Source: Pseudocalidococcus azoricus BACA0444 (GTDB lineage Bacteria; Cyanobacteriota; Cyanobacteriia; Thermosynechococcales; Thermosynechococcaceae). From it: a stretch of 64,000 bases of DNA. The stretch is from contig NZ_JAVMIP010000004.1 in NCBI RefSeq assembly GCF_031729055.1, positions 1 through 64,000 of the forward strand, read 5' to 3'. Positions 38,631-48,592 of the stretch are shown here, one piece after another (the stretch's first letter is position 1; every line of letters begins with the position of its first letter). The notes under the pieces are model-generated. The model searched no databases and was not told the DNA's origin. It saw only the letters and a program-made list of their open reading frames with translations. The translations under genes and the position numbers were made by a program.

Positions 38631-38705
38631 ACTCTTAAAATATAACTAAATAGAATGTCCTAGCCTTCTGATATTTCTATGTACTCACAAGAAATTAGGA
38701 TAACA

Positions 38706-38978
38706 TCACGCTATATTTTTGGATTCAGCCGCCAATTGCTCCAACAGCCACGGATCTACAGGACTCCCATCACGGCGTTTGAGAATGACGTTGACTTGAA
38801 CCACCAGACCTGAGCCAGGGGGAGCCGGACTTTGTTGAAATTGAATCTCATAATCCTGTGGGTTTTCTTGGCGCAGTTTTAACCAATCCTCTACCTTGGC
38901 CTGGGCAAAGAAAGACTGGCCTTGGGCAAACATCTGGCTGACTTGTAACACGAGGCTGTGGGGTAAATAGCGGGCCAT
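38706..38978 (-). CDS. Conserved cyanobacterial hypothetical protein
   Basis: A 90-residue protein (ARYLPHSLVLQVSQMFAQGQSFFAQAKVEDWLKLRQ...). It is predicted to have two helices followed by a beta hairpin (GLVVQVNVILKRRDGSPVD). No membrane segment, metal motif or known domain. Codon use and strand agree with the neighbouring resident genes. I do not recognise a named family. Confidence 0.65.
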   Translation of the reverse strand: MARYLPHSLVLQVSQMFAQGQSFFAQAKVEDWLKLRQENPQDYEIQFQQSPAPPGSGLVVQVNVILKRRDGSPVDPWLLEQLAAESKNIA

Positions 38979-39048
38979 GCGGATTTAATTCCCTGATTAT
39001 GCTGATCTATATAATTCAATCACCAGACCTGGTTCTAGATATTTCGCT

Positions 39049-39234
39049 CTATTGCCCAAATTCCGAGCGGGCCTGTTCGACTAATTCTGGGGTGACTTCA
39101 TCTAGGGCCTGCTGGCGGGCGAGTTCTTCAATCCGTTGCCGGGCCTGGGTGCGGACAAAGTAGGGAATATTTTGGAGTTTCATTTCCGCCGCTTTTGACC
39201 AAGGTAAGACCCCACCTAGATCGCTGTTGTTCAT
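39049..39234 (-). CDS. PCP-reductase-domain small protein (ChlB C-terminal-like)
   Basis: A 61-residue protein equal to the C-terminal domain found on the ChlB subunit of dark-operative protochlorophyllide reductase: [33 protein letters not shown] followed by [15 protein letters not shown] (in outline). As a free-standing protein its role is unknown; it may bind tetrapyrrole or partner proteins. ATG 39234 is chosen, since the longer frame to 39399 has no family support. It faces away from tig. Confidence 0.75.
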   Translation of the reverse strand: MNNSDLGGVLPWSKAAEMKLQNIPYFVRTQARQRIEELARQQALDEVTPELVEQARSEFGQ

Positions 39235-39527
39235 CTGCTTAGTCTCAACCAGTTTGATCCCTGTATTTCTTGATCCTAGCCCAGAGGCTCTACCCTGACT
39301 GGGGGTTTCTCGCTGACCGGCCTGGGAATTGATAATTTTTAACAGTTGGCCGGGAAAAGAGTCCCCTCTCCACGAATTTCCTGTGAAGATTCTCGGCAAC
39401 CAAGACCTTAACCCTGACTAAATCCGCTAGGATCAGATCTCGGCCTGAATTTTGGCATCTTTCTAGGCACCGTCCCAGGCCCTAACCCTTTGGCGTTTTA
39501 GTTTAGACATTGGCAAGAGGCATTATT

Positions 39528-41027
39528 TTGACTTCGACACAGACTCCCCTGAAAGTTACTCAAGAAAAGTTACCCGCCAGCCAAGTTGGCCTGGAAATTG
39601 AAATCCCCGGAGCCACCTGCCAGGAAGTCTATGACAAGGTGGTTGCCAAAGTTTTGCGTTCCACCGCTGTGCCAGGGTTTCGGAAAGGTAAAGTCCCTCG
39701 CCACATTTTGCTCCAACGGGTCGGGATTGCTAATCTCAAAATTGCTGCTCTTGAAGAATTAGTCGATACCAGCATTAAAGCTGCAATTCGCCAAGAAGAG
39801 ATTCCGGCTTTGGGTAATTTGCAACTACGCTCTCAGTTTGAAGACCTGATTGCCACCTTTGAACCCGGCCAACCCCTCGTTATTTCCGCCAGTGTCGATG
39901 TCAACCCAGATGTGACCTTGTCTAGCTATACCGGCCTGGTTGTCGAGTATGAACCGGCCCAGCCCGACCCCGATTATGTCAGCAAAACTCTAGCCCATCA
40001 CCAAAATGAGCGGGCCACCCTACTCCCCGTTGAAGATCGTCCAGCCCAGGCCGGGGATGTGGCGGTCGTTGACTTTCGTGCGGTTTTTGCCGATACCCAG
40101 GAGCCGATTGAAAATGCCCAGGCCGAGGACTTTCAACTGGAATTAAGCCAAGGGCAGTTTCTCCCAGAACTGATTGAGGGCATTGTGGGGATGGAAGTTG
40201 GCCAAACCAAAGAAATTAACCTCACCTTCCCGGCCGACTATTTTGATCAAGACTTGGTGAATCAAGCCGCAGTCTTTTCGGTCACACTCCATGAGTTGAA
40301 GGAAAAAGAACTCCCGCCTTTGGATGATGACTTTGCCCAGGAGATTAGTGAGTTTAAGACCCTGGCCGAGTTGGAAGCATTTTTAAATAGTCGTCAAGCC
40401 GAAAATGTTGAAAAAACGACCCGGACAAATCAAGAAGCGGCCCTTCTAAATCAGCTAGTTGAAAATTTAACGGTGGAACTCCCAGAAGTAATGGTTCAGC
40501 AGGAGGTGAATTATATTCTCAGTCGGACTCTCTCCCGCCTCAAGAGCCAAGGCCTGGATGTGGGCAACAACATTCCTGAGGAAATACTGGACAGTCTTCG
40601 GCAACAGGCCCGCCCAGAAGCCATCGCCCAACTGAAGCGCACCCTCGCTTTAGGTTATGTAGCCAAACAGGAAAAAATTAGCCCCGATCCAGAGGCGATT
40701 CAACAGCGAATTGCAGAACTGAATGCCTCGATGCAGGATCGTCGGCTTGACCAAAACCGTCTCAAGGAGGTTGTTGAAAGCGAAATTCTCGAGGAGTTAA
40801 CCGTTAATTGGCTCTTGGAAAAATCGGAACTCAAAATTGCTGCACCCCAGCCAGCCAGCGAAGCTACCCCAGAAGAAACCTCTGCGGCCACAGCTACGGT
40901 TGAAGTCTCAGCCACTCCAGTTGAGTCCCAGTCGGGGAATGAGGCCGACTCAGAATCTAGCCCAGCCCCCAAAGAAGGCAGTCGTAAACGCAAAAAGCCA
41001 AATCCGTCACCAGCCGCGGATAGTTAG
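39528..41027 (+). CDS. tig: Trigger factor
   Basis: A ribosome-associated chaperone and prolyl isomerase. The 499-residue protein has the ribosome-binding N-domain with PGFRKGKVP near residue 50, an FKBP-type domain (~residues 165-250, VAVVDFRAVF...LPELIEGIVGMEVGQTKEI in outline), and a long helical C-domain. An Ala/Pro/Ser-rich low-complexity tail of ~65 residues ends in basic residues, longer than in E. coli but usual in cyanobacteria. Start TTG 39528 is supported by AGAGG at 39516-39520. It heads the tig-clpP-clpX operon. Confidence 0.95.
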   Translation: MTSTQTPLKVTQEKLPASQVGLEIEIPGATCQEVYDKVVAKVLRSTAVPGFRKGKVPRHILLQRVGIANLKIAALEELVDTSIKAAIRQEEIPALGNLQLRSQFEDLIATFEPGQPLVISASVDVNPDVTLSSYTGLVVEYEPAQPDPDYVSKTLAHHQNERATLLPVEDRPAQAGDVAVVDFRAVFADTQEPIENAQAEDFQLELSQGQFLPELIEGIVGMEVGQTKEINLTFPADYFDQDLVNQAAVFSVTLHELKEKELPPLDDDFAQEISEFKTLAELEAFLNSRQAENVEKTTRTNQEAALLNQLVENLTVELPEVMVQQEVNYILSRTLSRLKSQGLDVGNNIPEEILDSLRQQARPEAIAQLKRTLALGYVAKQEKISPDPEAIQQRIAELNASMQDRRLDQNRLKEVVESEILEELTVNWLLEKSELKIAAPQPASEATPEETSAATATVEVSATPVESQSGNEADSESSPAPKEGSRKRKKPNPSPAADS

Positions 41028-41129
41028 GCATAATGGGAGTAGCTAACTCGGGCCAGGGTGGAGGTTCTGCCTAAGACTCCCTGATTCAGGGTTAGAAATC
41101 AGCGCAGTTTTAAGGTTTTAGTGAATTCT

Positions 41130-41855
41130 ATGCTGCATTCTCGCTCCAACTATCTCAGCCCCACTTCAATGGCAGCACCCTTTGATGCCCAGGCCCCCTA
41201 TCCCCAGGTGATTGCTCCCCAAGCCAATATTGTGCCGATGGTGGTGGAACAGTCTGGACGGGGGGAGCGGGCCTTTGATATTTACTCACGTCTGTTACGG
41301 GAACGGATTATTTTCCTCGGTGGCAGCGGTGGTCAAGGGCGGGGCATTGATGATACGGTTGCCGATTCAATCGTGGCTCAACTCCTGTTTTTGGATGCCG
41401 AAGATCCAGAGCGGGATATTTACCTCTACATCAACTCCCCTGGGGGGTCTGTGACGGCGGGGATGGCGATCTATGACACGATGAAACACGTCCGCCCGGA
41501 TGTCTGTACCCTTTGCTTTGGCCTGGCTGCCAGTATGGGGGCCTTCTTGCTCTCTGGCGGAACTCCGGGTAAACGGATGGCCTTGCCCCACTCCCGGATC
41601 ATGATTCACCAGCCCTTAGGGGGCGCACAGGGACAGGCGGTGGATATTGAAATCCAGGCCCGAGAAATCTTGTATCACAAGAAAAAGCTCAACGAACTCT
41701 TAGCCAGCCATACCAGCCAACCGATTGAGCGGATTGAAGCGGATACGGAACGGGATTTCTTCATGTCAGCGGAAGAAGCCCAGGCCTATGGTTTGATTGA
41801 TCAGGTGGTTACTCGCCAAACCTTACCCAGCCATGTTGAAGCAGTTCCCGCCTAG
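41130..41855 (+). CDS. clpP: ATP-dependent Clp protease proteolytic subunit (ClpP2-type)
   Basis: Serine peptidase subunit of the Clp protease. The catalytic triad is complete: Ser in [12 protein letters not shown], His in [11 protein letters not shown], Asp in [12 protein letters not shown]. The position between tig and clpX matches clpP2 of Synechocystis (from memory). An unusual Gly-rich insert ([13 protein letters not shown]) replaces the short loop normally before IDD. The N-terminus is extended by ~45 residues before the mature core. ATG 41130 or 41169 could be used, and no strong ribosome-binding site decides. Confidence 0.94.
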   Translation: MLHSRSNYLSPTSMAAPFDAQAPYPQVIAPQANIVPMVVEQSGRGERAFDIYSRLLRERIIFLGGSGGQGRGIDDTVADSIVAQLLFLDAEDPERDIYLYINSPGGSVTAGMAIYDTMKHVRPDVCTLCFGLAASMGAFLLSGGTPGKRMALPHSRIMIHQPLGGAQGQAVDIEIQAREILYHKKKLNELLASHTSQPIERIEADTERDFFMSAEEAQAYGLIDQVVTRQTLPSHVEAVPA

Positions 41856-41893
41856 GCCTTAAATTGCCTCTAGGTTGCTCATTGAGGTTCCTC

Positions 41894-43216
41894 ATGCCCA
41901 AATACGATGCCCATCTCAAATGCTCCTTCTGTGGCAAGTCTCAAGAGCAGGTCAGGAAGCTAATTGCCGGGCCTGGAGTTTATATTTGCGATGAGTGTGT
42001 CGAACTCTGTAATGAAATTTTGGATGAGGAACTCTCGTCCCTGGGGGTAGCTCCCCGCCGGGATCCCCAACCAGAACGCCCCCGCAAGCCCCGCTCGACC
42101 CTGCCTGCTTTTAACCAAATTCCCAAGCCGCGGGAAATTAAACACTATCTTGATGATCATGTGGTGGGGCAGGATGAAGCTAAAAAAGTCCTGTCAGTGG
42201 CTGTTTATAACCATTACAAGCGCCTCAGCCTCTTAGAACATCCCTCCAAGGGAACTGAGGATCATGTCGAGTTACAAAAATCGAATATTCTTTTAATTGG
42301 CCCCACCGGCTCCGGGAAAACCCTCCTGGCCCAAACCTTGGCCAAGATGCTGGATGTCCCCTTTGCGGTGGCCGATGCGACTACCCTAACGGAAGCGGGT
42401 TATGTGGGGGAGGATGTTGAGAATATTCTCCTGCGGCTTTTGCAAACGGCTAATTTAGATGTAGAAGAAGCCCAACGGGGGATTATCTATATTGATGAGA
42501 TTGATAAAATCGCCCGCAAAAGCGAAAACCCCTCCATTACCCGAGATGTTTCTGGCGAAGGGGTTCAGCAAGCTCTGTTGAAAATGTTGGAAGGCACAAC
42601 AGCTAATGTTCCCCCCCAAGGGGGCCGCAAGCATCCCTATCAAGACTGTATTCAAATTGATACCACCAATATCCTCTTTATCTGTGGTGGGGCTTTTGTC
42701 GGCCTGGAAAAGGTGGTAGAGCAACGGGTGGGTAAAAAAGCGATGGGGTTTGTCCGGGATGGAGAGAGCCAGGCCAAGGAAAAGCGGACGGCCGATATTC
42801 TCAAAAATCTCGAACCTGGGGACTTAGTGAAGTTTGGGATGATTCCAGAATTTATTGGTCGCATTCCTGTTGTGGCTGTGCTGGAGTCTCTGGATGAGTC
42901 AGCCCTGGTGCGGATTTTGACTGAACCCCGCAATGCCATTCTCAAGCAATATCAGAAACTCTTACACATGGATAATGTCCAACTGGAGTTTCATCCAGCC
43001 GCTATCCAGGCCATTGCCCAAGAAGCCCATCGGCGCAAAACCGGAGCCAGAGCCTTACGGGCGATTGTGGAAGAAATTATGTTGGATGTGATGTACGAGT
43101 TGCCATCCCGAAAAGATTTAACCCGTTGCCAAATTACCCCAGAAATGGTCGAGAAACGCTCTACGGCTGAACTCCTACTGCATCCTTCCTCTATTCCGAC
43201 CCCTGAATCAGCTTAA
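41894..43216 (+). CDS. clpX: ATP-dependent Clp protease ATP-binding subunit ClpX
   Basis: The AAA+ unfoldase that feeds ClpP. The 440-residue protein has an N-terminal zinc-binding domain ([14 protein letters not shown]), Walker [25 protein letters not shown] pore loop, Walker [11 protein letters not shown], the RKHPYQD region, and sensor 2 ([10 protein letters not shown]). ATG 41894 has GAGG at 41884-41887; an upstream in-frame ATG at 41864 would add 10 unconserved residues. Third gene of the tig operon; its 3' end overlaps the convergent phoU stop by 4 bp. Confidence 0.97.
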   Translation: MPKYDAHLKCSFCGKSQEQVRKLIAGPGVYICDECVELCNEILDEELSSLGVAPRRDPQPERPRKPRSTLPAFNQIPKPREIKHYLDDHVVGQDEAKKVLSVAVYNHYKRLSLLEHPSKGTEDHVELQKSNILLIGPTGSGKTLLAQTLAKMLDVPFAVADATTLTEAGYVGEDVENILLRLLQTANLDVEEAQRGIIYIDEIDKIARKSENPSITRDVSGEGVQQALLKMLEGTTANVPPQGGRKHPYQDCIQIDTTNILFICGGAFVGLEKVVEQRVGKKAMGFVRDGESQAKEKRTADILKNLEPGDLVKFGMIPEFIGRIPVVAVLESLDESALVRILTEPRNAILKQYQKLLHMDNVQLEFHPAAIQAIAQEAHRRKTGARALRAIVEEIMLDVMYELPSRKDLTRCQITPEMVEKRSTAELLLHPSSIPTPESA

Positions 43217-43875
43217 GGGCTGTTGCGTTCTCCCTGAGTAATAAAGGCTATCCGTTGACCAATGTTGGCGGCATGATCGGCCATTCTTTCCAAATTACGA
43301 ATGATCAACACCAGGACTAAGTTGGGTTCTACGGTTGCGGGGATTTCTAGTCCTTGCGCGAGGGTTTGATATAAGGATTCATAGTCACTATTCACGACTT
43401 GATCGAGTTCCCGTAAGTCATTGCCGACCGTTGCATCCAAGTTTGTAATTGCTAATAGGCTTAAGGACAGCATCATCTGAACGCGCTCAAACATACCGCG
43501 GAGGCGGGATAAACAAGGGGCGGGGGGGTGGGTAAAGAGCTTTGTTGCCAATTGACCAATTTCTTGGGCATAGTCGCCAATCCGCTCTAGGTCTCGCACC
43601 AGTTGCAGCATGGCACTCAGTAAGCGCATATCGTTAGCGACCGGGGCCTGGAGGGTAATAATCCCAATGCAGTTGGCTTCGATGTGATGGTAAAGGCGGT
43701 CTGTCTCAATTTCTTGGGCAATAATGGCGGTGGCGGCGGTTAAGTTCTGCTCAAAAATGGCTTGAAAGGCCAGGGAGCAGGATGTTTCAACGAGGGCCCC
43801 CATCCGTAAAACATCGGCCTGGACGCGTTTAACCTGGCGTTCAAATTGTAAGCGGAGAGGCCGGGAATTGGTCAT
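43213..43875 (-). CDS. phoU: Phosphate uptake regulator PhoU
   Basis: A 220-residue all-helical protein with two PhoU repeats, linking the Pst phosphate transporter to the SphS/SphR-type two-component system. Markers are [59 protein letters not shown] (in outline), and the second-repeat [19 protein letters not shown] 43875 gives a normal length; the frame stays open to 44037, but that part is not conserved. No pst genes are adjacent. Confidence 0.92.
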   Translation of the reverse strand: MTNSRPLRLQFERQVKRVQADVLRMGALVETSCSLAFQAIFEQNLTAATAIIAQEIETDRLYHHIEANCIGIITLQAPVANDMRLLSAMLQLVRDLERIGDYAQEIGQLATKLFTHPPAPCLSRLRGMFERVQMMLSLSLLAITNLDATVGNDLRELDQVVNSDYESLYQTLAQGLEIPATVEPNLVLVLIIRNLERMADHAANIGQRIAFITQGERNSP

Positions 43876-44274
43876 CGCTAGGTTGAGGCAATCAGATGGG
43901 GCTGGCGGGTCATGGGTGATCCTCTTTAGTATCATGATTGGCTTATGGGGGGACTGAGACACTCCTAAAAAGTAATTTTCAGGATTGTGATTTTTAATCG
44001 TTACCCTAAAAAATATTAATCCTTGATGGTCAGGCAAGTAGTCGAGGTAACAGCCAGGCCAGGGGAGATTTGATATGCTTGCGACTGAGTTGTGTGTTGA
44101 TAGATTGGCGACTCAATTTAAGGTAGCTCGATTCATTAGAAACGCTCCTAGTTATCAAACTCTTTTGATCATTGCATGGGTTAATACGGCCAAGATGACC
44201 TAGGTGATTGTTTGGGGTTGAATTTCAAGACTGATTCCTTAGATTCAAGTTCCGAAGTTAGGTGAGTTGATTAT
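43876..44274. other. Divergent promoter region between phoU and the minor-pilin operon
   Basis: About 400 bp with no convincing gene. It turns from GC-richer near phoU to AT-rich toward 44274 and must contain both divergent promoters. CCAGGCCAGG occurs at 44054-44063. No tRNA, riboswitch or strong hairpin was recognised. Confidence 0.5.
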
Positions 44275-45654
44275 ATGTGGCGGGGAAGATACTCAAAGTC
44301 GCGGTTGCGGCGGTTCCGGTTCCGACAACGGGGCTTTGTGTTGCCTTTAGTGATGGGCATGGGTCTGTTAATGCTCTTAGTTGCGGTGACAATGACCTTC
44401 CGTTCGCAAACTCAAAACACAACGGCCTCAGCCCAAAAAGCCTCAGAACGGAGTATCGCGGTTGCCGAAGTTGGCCTGGCGCGGATGCAGGATTTTTTCA
44501 GTCGCCATCGGGGGCTGTTACGGCAAAATTTTCCTTGGGCTGGGGCCACAGGTCTTCCGTTGGACGCATTGGGTTGTAATTCTTCTAACAGTGCCTATGC
44601 TGAAGCTAATAGTTTGAACAGTATAGTGGGTGTGGATGGTGGGCAATTTCAATTAGTGAGTTACACTGCCCCGACTTCTGTGCCGGGAACTGGGACGTTG
44701 GCCTTGCGGGGAGATACGACTGTTGGCAGTGAGGTAAAATCCCAAACCCAATTGCGGGTTAGTATTCCGGTATCAAGGAGTGTGGTTCCTGCCAGTAGTC
44801 CACCAGAACTCTGGGCTGAAAACTATACTTTCCCAGGTTCAGGGACGCAAGTTTTATCAACATCTGGCCACCGAATTATTGAGGCGAAATGCGGAACTCT
44901 TAGTTCTTCAGTTGGTGTAGGTAATCGAATTGCAGCGGGAACTGTAGTTTCAAATCCTACCCAAACCTTACCTACGCCATTGGCAACACCACCTGGAGCA
45001 TATGATTTAGGCAATTTAACTGGTTCACCAGCGGTAGTTACGCGATTACCAAGGGCAGGTGATACAGTGAATGGTACGAATGGCGAGTATATTTACCAAG
45101 CTTCTATCAATTACTATACTGATCCTGGATCATCACGATTAATTGTCACTCCAGGTCAAAAAGTAACACTTTATTTAACAGGAAACTTGCGTTCTTTACT
45201 ATCTTTAGGAGGTGGTTCAACAACTCGAATTAAGATTGGACATGATTGTACCGATACAGACTCTCCCCCTGATGGAATGTCCAATGGTTCTACAATCGTA
45301 ACTGGTTGTGTTCCAGAAAACTTTAAGATTATTGGAACATCTTCGACTAATGAAATTTCTTTTGCTAGTCGTCATACAGTTGGTGGTGGAACAAACTTAC
45401 AAACCACAACAGAGGCAGTTATTATTGCTCCTAATGCAACTGTTACCCTTGGTCAAAATCTTTACACAACTCGGTTTAAGGGGATGATTTGGGCAAAAAC
45501 AATTGATTTATCTCAAGGAACGACTACGGTTGAACCGGCAAGCGTGGCCTGGACAATATTGCAACCAACATTACCGCCCATTAGTCCCCCTGGTAGTGTT
45601 CTGCCTCTGAGCATGGATACTTTTAGTAAGTGGGAACGGGTGAACGTACCATGA
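44275..45654 (+). CDS. PilX-like minor pilin/pilus assembly protein
   Basis: A 459-residue protein, first of four coupled pilin-like genes. A basic leader ending RFRQRG precedes the prepilin-like segment FVLPLVMGMGLLMLLVAVTM, and then a helix with SEVG-like positions (SIAVAEVGLARM). The G/F cut site is present but the usual Glu at +5 is replaced, a PilX trait. The large C-terminal domain is beta-rich and Thr/Ser/Gly-rich, with paired cysteines (HDCTDTD, TGCVPE). It resembles the large protein of the Synechocystis slr2015-2018 minor-pilin operon, from memory. Its stop overlaps the next start (ATGA at 45651). The 3' half is AT-rich. Confidence 0.7.
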   Translation: MWRGRYSKSRLRRFRFRQRGFVLPLVMGMGLLMLLVAVTMTFRSQTQNTTASAQKASERSIAVAEVGLARMQDFFSRHRGLLRQNFPWAGATGLPLDALGCNSSNSAYAEANSLNSIVGVDGGQFQLVSYTAPTSVPGTGTLALRGDTTVGSEVKSQTQLRVSIPVSRSVVPASSPPELWAENYTFPGSGTQVLSTSGHRIIEAKCGTLSSSVGVGNRIAAGTVVSNPTQTLPTPLATPPGAYDLGNLTGSPAVVTRLPRAGDTVNGTNGEYIYQASINYYTDPGSSRLIVTPGQKVTLYLTGNLRSLLSLGGGSTTRIKIGHDCTDTDSPPDGMSNGSTIVTGCVPENFKIIGTSSTNEISFASRHTVGGGTNLQTTTEAVIIAPNATVTLGQNLYTTRFKGMIWAKTIDLSQGTTTVEPASVAWTILQPTLPPISPPGSVLPLSMDTFSKWERVNVP

Positions 45655-46373
45655 AGCAATTGTTGACTCTCCCAGCATTTCAATTCCGCAGTTCTTTACC
45701 TATAAAACCCAATCATCAAGGTTTCTCATTGGTAGAGGTGATTGTCGGGATGTTGATAGCTTTATTGTTTGTGACAACCTCATTACAACTCATGGTTTAT
45801 GCGTTGGTGTTGGCCTCTCAAGGACGGGGATCCAGTACGGCCAAAAATTGGATTCAAGAAGATTTAGAACAAGTCAAAAGTTTAGCAGCGGCATATAAAT
45901 CAACAATTTTAAGCTCGGCGACTACGGTGGGAGCAACAACATTAACAGTGGGTTGGACTACGGGGTTTGCCACTGGGGATATTGTTCGTGTCGGCTCTGA
46001 CCCCAATAACTACACAGTGAGCGGAATTTCGGGAACTACTCTAACCCTCTCTTCGGGGATGACCACTGTTCAATCTGCTAATGCCAATGTCACTGCCGTC
46101 AATATGTGTAATGCCTCAACTCAAGCTAACGGGTTTGCCTTTGCACTTCGGACAAATCTGCCTGCTGTTGCAACCACAACTAAAGCAATCGGCGGGAAAA
46201 ACTATACCTTAACTAGAGGTAGTGCCGGGGGGGGAACAACACCAGCTATTTCATCTACTGCTCCTTTTAATGTCCTGCAAATTTCCTATAAAGTCGTTCC
46301 AGAAGGCGAAACAACACCTATTGCAACCCTTGATACGGAGGTGATTCCCGATGCGGCGATTAAATGTCCCTAA
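45651..46373 (+). CDS. PilV-like minor pilin
   Basis: A 240-residue prepilin. The leader ends NHQG and is cut before FSLVEVIVGMLIALLFVTTSL, with the typical Glu at +5. The helix continues through ASQGRGSS. The C-terminal domain holds a Thr/Gly-rich insert (SATTVGATTLTVGW...GTTLTLSSGM), a beta repeat also seen in phage and surface proteins. Start ATG 45651 overlaps the preceding TGA. Its 3' end overlaps the next gene by 23 bp. Such genes add initiating or priming pilins to type IV pili. Confidence 0.78.
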   Translation: MKQLLTLPAFQFRSSLPIKPNHQGFSLVEVIVGMLIALLFVTTSLQLMVYALVLASQGRGSSTAKNWIQEDLEQVKSLAAAYKSTILSSATTVGATTLTVGWTTGFATGDIVRVGSDPNNYTVSGISGTTLTLSSGMTTVQSANANVTAVNMCNASTQANGFAFALRTNLPAVATTTKAIGGKNYTLTRGSAGGGTTPAISSTAPFNVLQISYKVVPEGETTPIATLDTEVIPDAAIKCP

Positions 46374-46881
46374 TTCCAAGGGATTTACCTTACCAGAAAT
46401 GTTAGTAGTAGTGGTCATTATCGGGATTCTTGCTGCCGTATTCGTCCCTAGTTTTTTGCGCTGGCTAAACAATCAACGAATTAAAGATGCACTAGTAAAA
46501 GTTGAAGGCACATTTAAGGAAGCTCAACGAGAGGCAATTCGCAATGGTAAAAACTGTAGCTTTACAGTCAGCACTTCGGGTGGTGTGACGACGTTAACGG
46601 ATACAGATCCAAGTAATAAATGTTTGGTTACAGGGGCACGGGTAATTAAGAATGACTTGGGTTCTTTCTTGAGTCCAAACATTGAAGTTCAGTTTACTGG
46701 AGGCCCTGATTTTGCTTTTAAAAATGATGGACAAACAGACTTTGGTAATTCAACAACATTTATTCTAAGTATACCCAATAGTGGTGCACAACAAAGATGC
46801 TTAGTAGTTTCATCAGGAATTGGCATTATGAGAAACGGAACATATTCTGGTAGTACTTGCACATCAACTCAAATCCAATAA
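46351..46881 (+). CDS. GspH/FimT-like minor pilin
   Basis: A 176-residue prepilin with leader SKG cut before FTLPEMLVVVVIIGILAAVFVPSF, the +5 Glu present, then a GspH/FimT-type domain (FKEAQREAIRNGKNCSFTV) with a late cysteine pair. FimT-type pilins can bind DNA in natural transformation in other bacteria; here that is only a possibility. It overlaps the gene before it by 23 bp and the one after by 1 bp (TAATG). Confidence 0.8.
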   Translation: MRRLNVPNSKGFTLPEMLVVVVIIGILAAVFVPSFLRWLNNQRIKDALVKVEGTFKEAQREAIRNGKNCSFTVSTSGGVTTLTDTDPSNKCLVTGARVIKNDLGSFLSPNIEVQFTGGPDFAFKNDGQTDFGNSTTFILSIPNSGAQQRCLVVSSGIGIMRNGTYSGSTCTSTQIQ

Positions 46882-47564
46882 TGAATTCATCTAAACTTAT
46901 TAACAAGGGTTTTACTTTAACTGAGCTACTCATTGGTGCTTTAATGGCTGGCATAATTGTTGCTGGTTTAGGATATGCATTAGTGAGCCTTCTTGGGTTT
47001 GATAAAAATAGTCAAGCTGATGGTGAGCGCAGAGTCGAAATTGATCGTGCTTTAAGTTATATATCCAAGGATATTCGAGAAGCTTATTCTGTCTCTGTAC
47101 CTACTGGCTATACAGTCCCAAATACAACTTGTAATGTTAATACCCCAGTTCTTCATATTCGTACTCGTGATAATCATATCAATGCACCAACTGAAGGAGG
47201 AATTAAAGTACGTCATACAATTTATTACTATCGCGATATAAGCACTTGTTCTGCTAGTCAGGCTGTTTGGTTAAGGCCAGGTATGATAATGAGAGTTTCT
47301 AAAAACAGCGATGAAAGTTGGTTCCCTCCTAATCCTCCTGCTACATTACCTTCGGTGGGTGGTTCTGGGACAAATGAATTGATGGATGCTGTTCAAACAC
47401 CTACAGGAGGTTTTACTTGTCCTTCGGGAACTCAAACTGGGACAAATGGCTTTTATGCCTGTATTGAAAACTCACGGGCTGTAACGATTCATATCTTTGG
47501 GCGCGGATCAAGAGGGGTCACAATGCCAGGCCAAGCGACACGGGTAGCGGTACGAGGACGGTAA
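46881..47564 (+). CDS. PilW-like minor pilin
   Basis: A 227-residue prepilin; leader NKG precedes FTLTELLIGALMAGIIVAGLG, with the +5 Glu. The helix leads to the PilW-type segment ERRVEIDRALSYISKDIREA, and the C-terminal domain has four cysteines. ATG 46881 shares a base with the previous stop. Last gene of the operon, 18 bp before the convergent YihY/BrkB stop. The motif-poor, AT-rich sequence marks this as the least backbone-like part of the window. Confidence 0.78.
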   Translation: MNSSKLINKGFTLTELLIGALMAGIIVAGLGYALVSLLGFDKNSQADGERRVEIDRALSYISKDIREAYSVSVPTGYTVPNTTCNVNTPVLHIRTRDNHINAPTEGGIKVRHTIYYYRDISTCSASQAVWLRPGMIMRVSKNSDESWFPPNPPATLPSVGGSGTNELMDAVQTPTGGFTCPSGTQTGTNGFYACIENSRAVTIHIFGRGSRGVTMPGQATRVAVRGR

Positions 47565-47582
47565 GGCCGATGGGGGTTGTTC

Positions 47583-48557
47583 TTAATCCAGGCCCCTAGG
47601 GCGGTAACTGCCGAGGAGATGCGCGTAAACATAGGACAGTTGGCACCCCAGCAGAAAAATTGCACAGGTTAAATAGATCCACAGCAGTAAGATGATCACA
47701 TTGCCGATGATCCCATAGGAGAGAAAGTGACTGCCAATTGTAATGATGCTATTGCTAACTAGCTGTTGTAATCCTTTGAGGAGTCCTGTTGTTAGGAGTG
47801 CCCCCAGCCAAATATCACGCCACTGCACTCGAGTTGATGGCAAGATCTTAAACAGAATACTGGTTGCGAGGCCGAGGAGAAAGAGGGATGAAACACCCTG
47901 CAAGGCCTGGGCTAGTTTGAGATGATCAAGTTGGAGCAGAGAGAAGCTATCTTGAAATGCCGCAATCAACGTTAAAATCAATTCGACCAGGATATTAATG
48001 ATTAGTGAAAGAAAGAGTAGTAATGCTGTACCAATTACTAATAAGAAAGCTAACAGTCTATTGAGCAGTATTGAAAGCACTGCCCCTTGTAAGGATGGCC
48101 GTTGGGGGCGGGAATATGAGGACTGCCAAATCTGATTAATCGCAACTCTTAAGCTAGTAAAAACTGTACTGGCTGAAAATAGGAGGAGAATAAACCCCAC
48201 CAGGCCGGCTCCGGTACTACTTTGATGAAGGGCGTACATTGTCTCCTGAACCAGATCATGAACGGTTTCGGGGAGGAATTGTTCAATACTGGCTTTGATG
48301 GTTTGAAAGCCTGCGCTACTCGGCCCCAGGAAATATCCCAGGCCACTGAGTGCCACAAGCAGCAGCGGAAAGAGTGATAACAGAGCATAGTAGGCCAGGG
48401 CTGCGGCCATCTGATTACCCTGATTTTGACTCCAAAGTCGCCCGGTTTGAATCAGCAGTTGGACAGGTTTGGCCGGTAGGATTACAGACTGGAAATACCT
48501 GATGATCCGGGCAGTGGGGAGACGGGTGCGGTGGACGTTATTTCGCTGGAGGGGCAT
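47583..48557 (-). CDS. YihY/BrkB family inner-membrane protein
   Basis: A 324-residue membrane protein with about six helices. Family markers are AAALAYYALLSLFPLLL, the FTSLRVAINQIW segment and PSTRVQWRDIWLGALLTTGLLKGL. Formerly mis-annotated as RNase BN, it is now considered a membrane or transport protein of unknown substrate. It is convergent with the minor-pilin operon and divergent from the GH3 gene. Confidence 0.92.
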   Translation of the reverse strand: MPLQRNNVHRTRLPTARIIRYFQSVILPAKPVQLLIQTGRLWSQNQGNQMAAALAYYALLSLFPLLLVALSGLGYFLGPSSAGFQTIKASIEQFLPETVHDLVQETMYALHQSSTGAGLVGFILLLFSASTVFTSLRVAINQIWQSSYSRPQRPSLQGAVLSILLNRLLAFLLVIGTALLLFLSLIINILVELILTLIAAFQDSFSLLQLDHLKLAQALQGVSSLFLLGLATSILFKILPSTRVQWRDIWLGALLTTGLLKGLQQLVSNSIITIGSHFLSYGIIGNVIILLLWIYLTCAIFLLGCQLSYVYAHLLGSYRPRGLD

Positions 48558-48592
48558 GATAAATTGGGAATTACTCTGTGGTTGAGGTTAAA

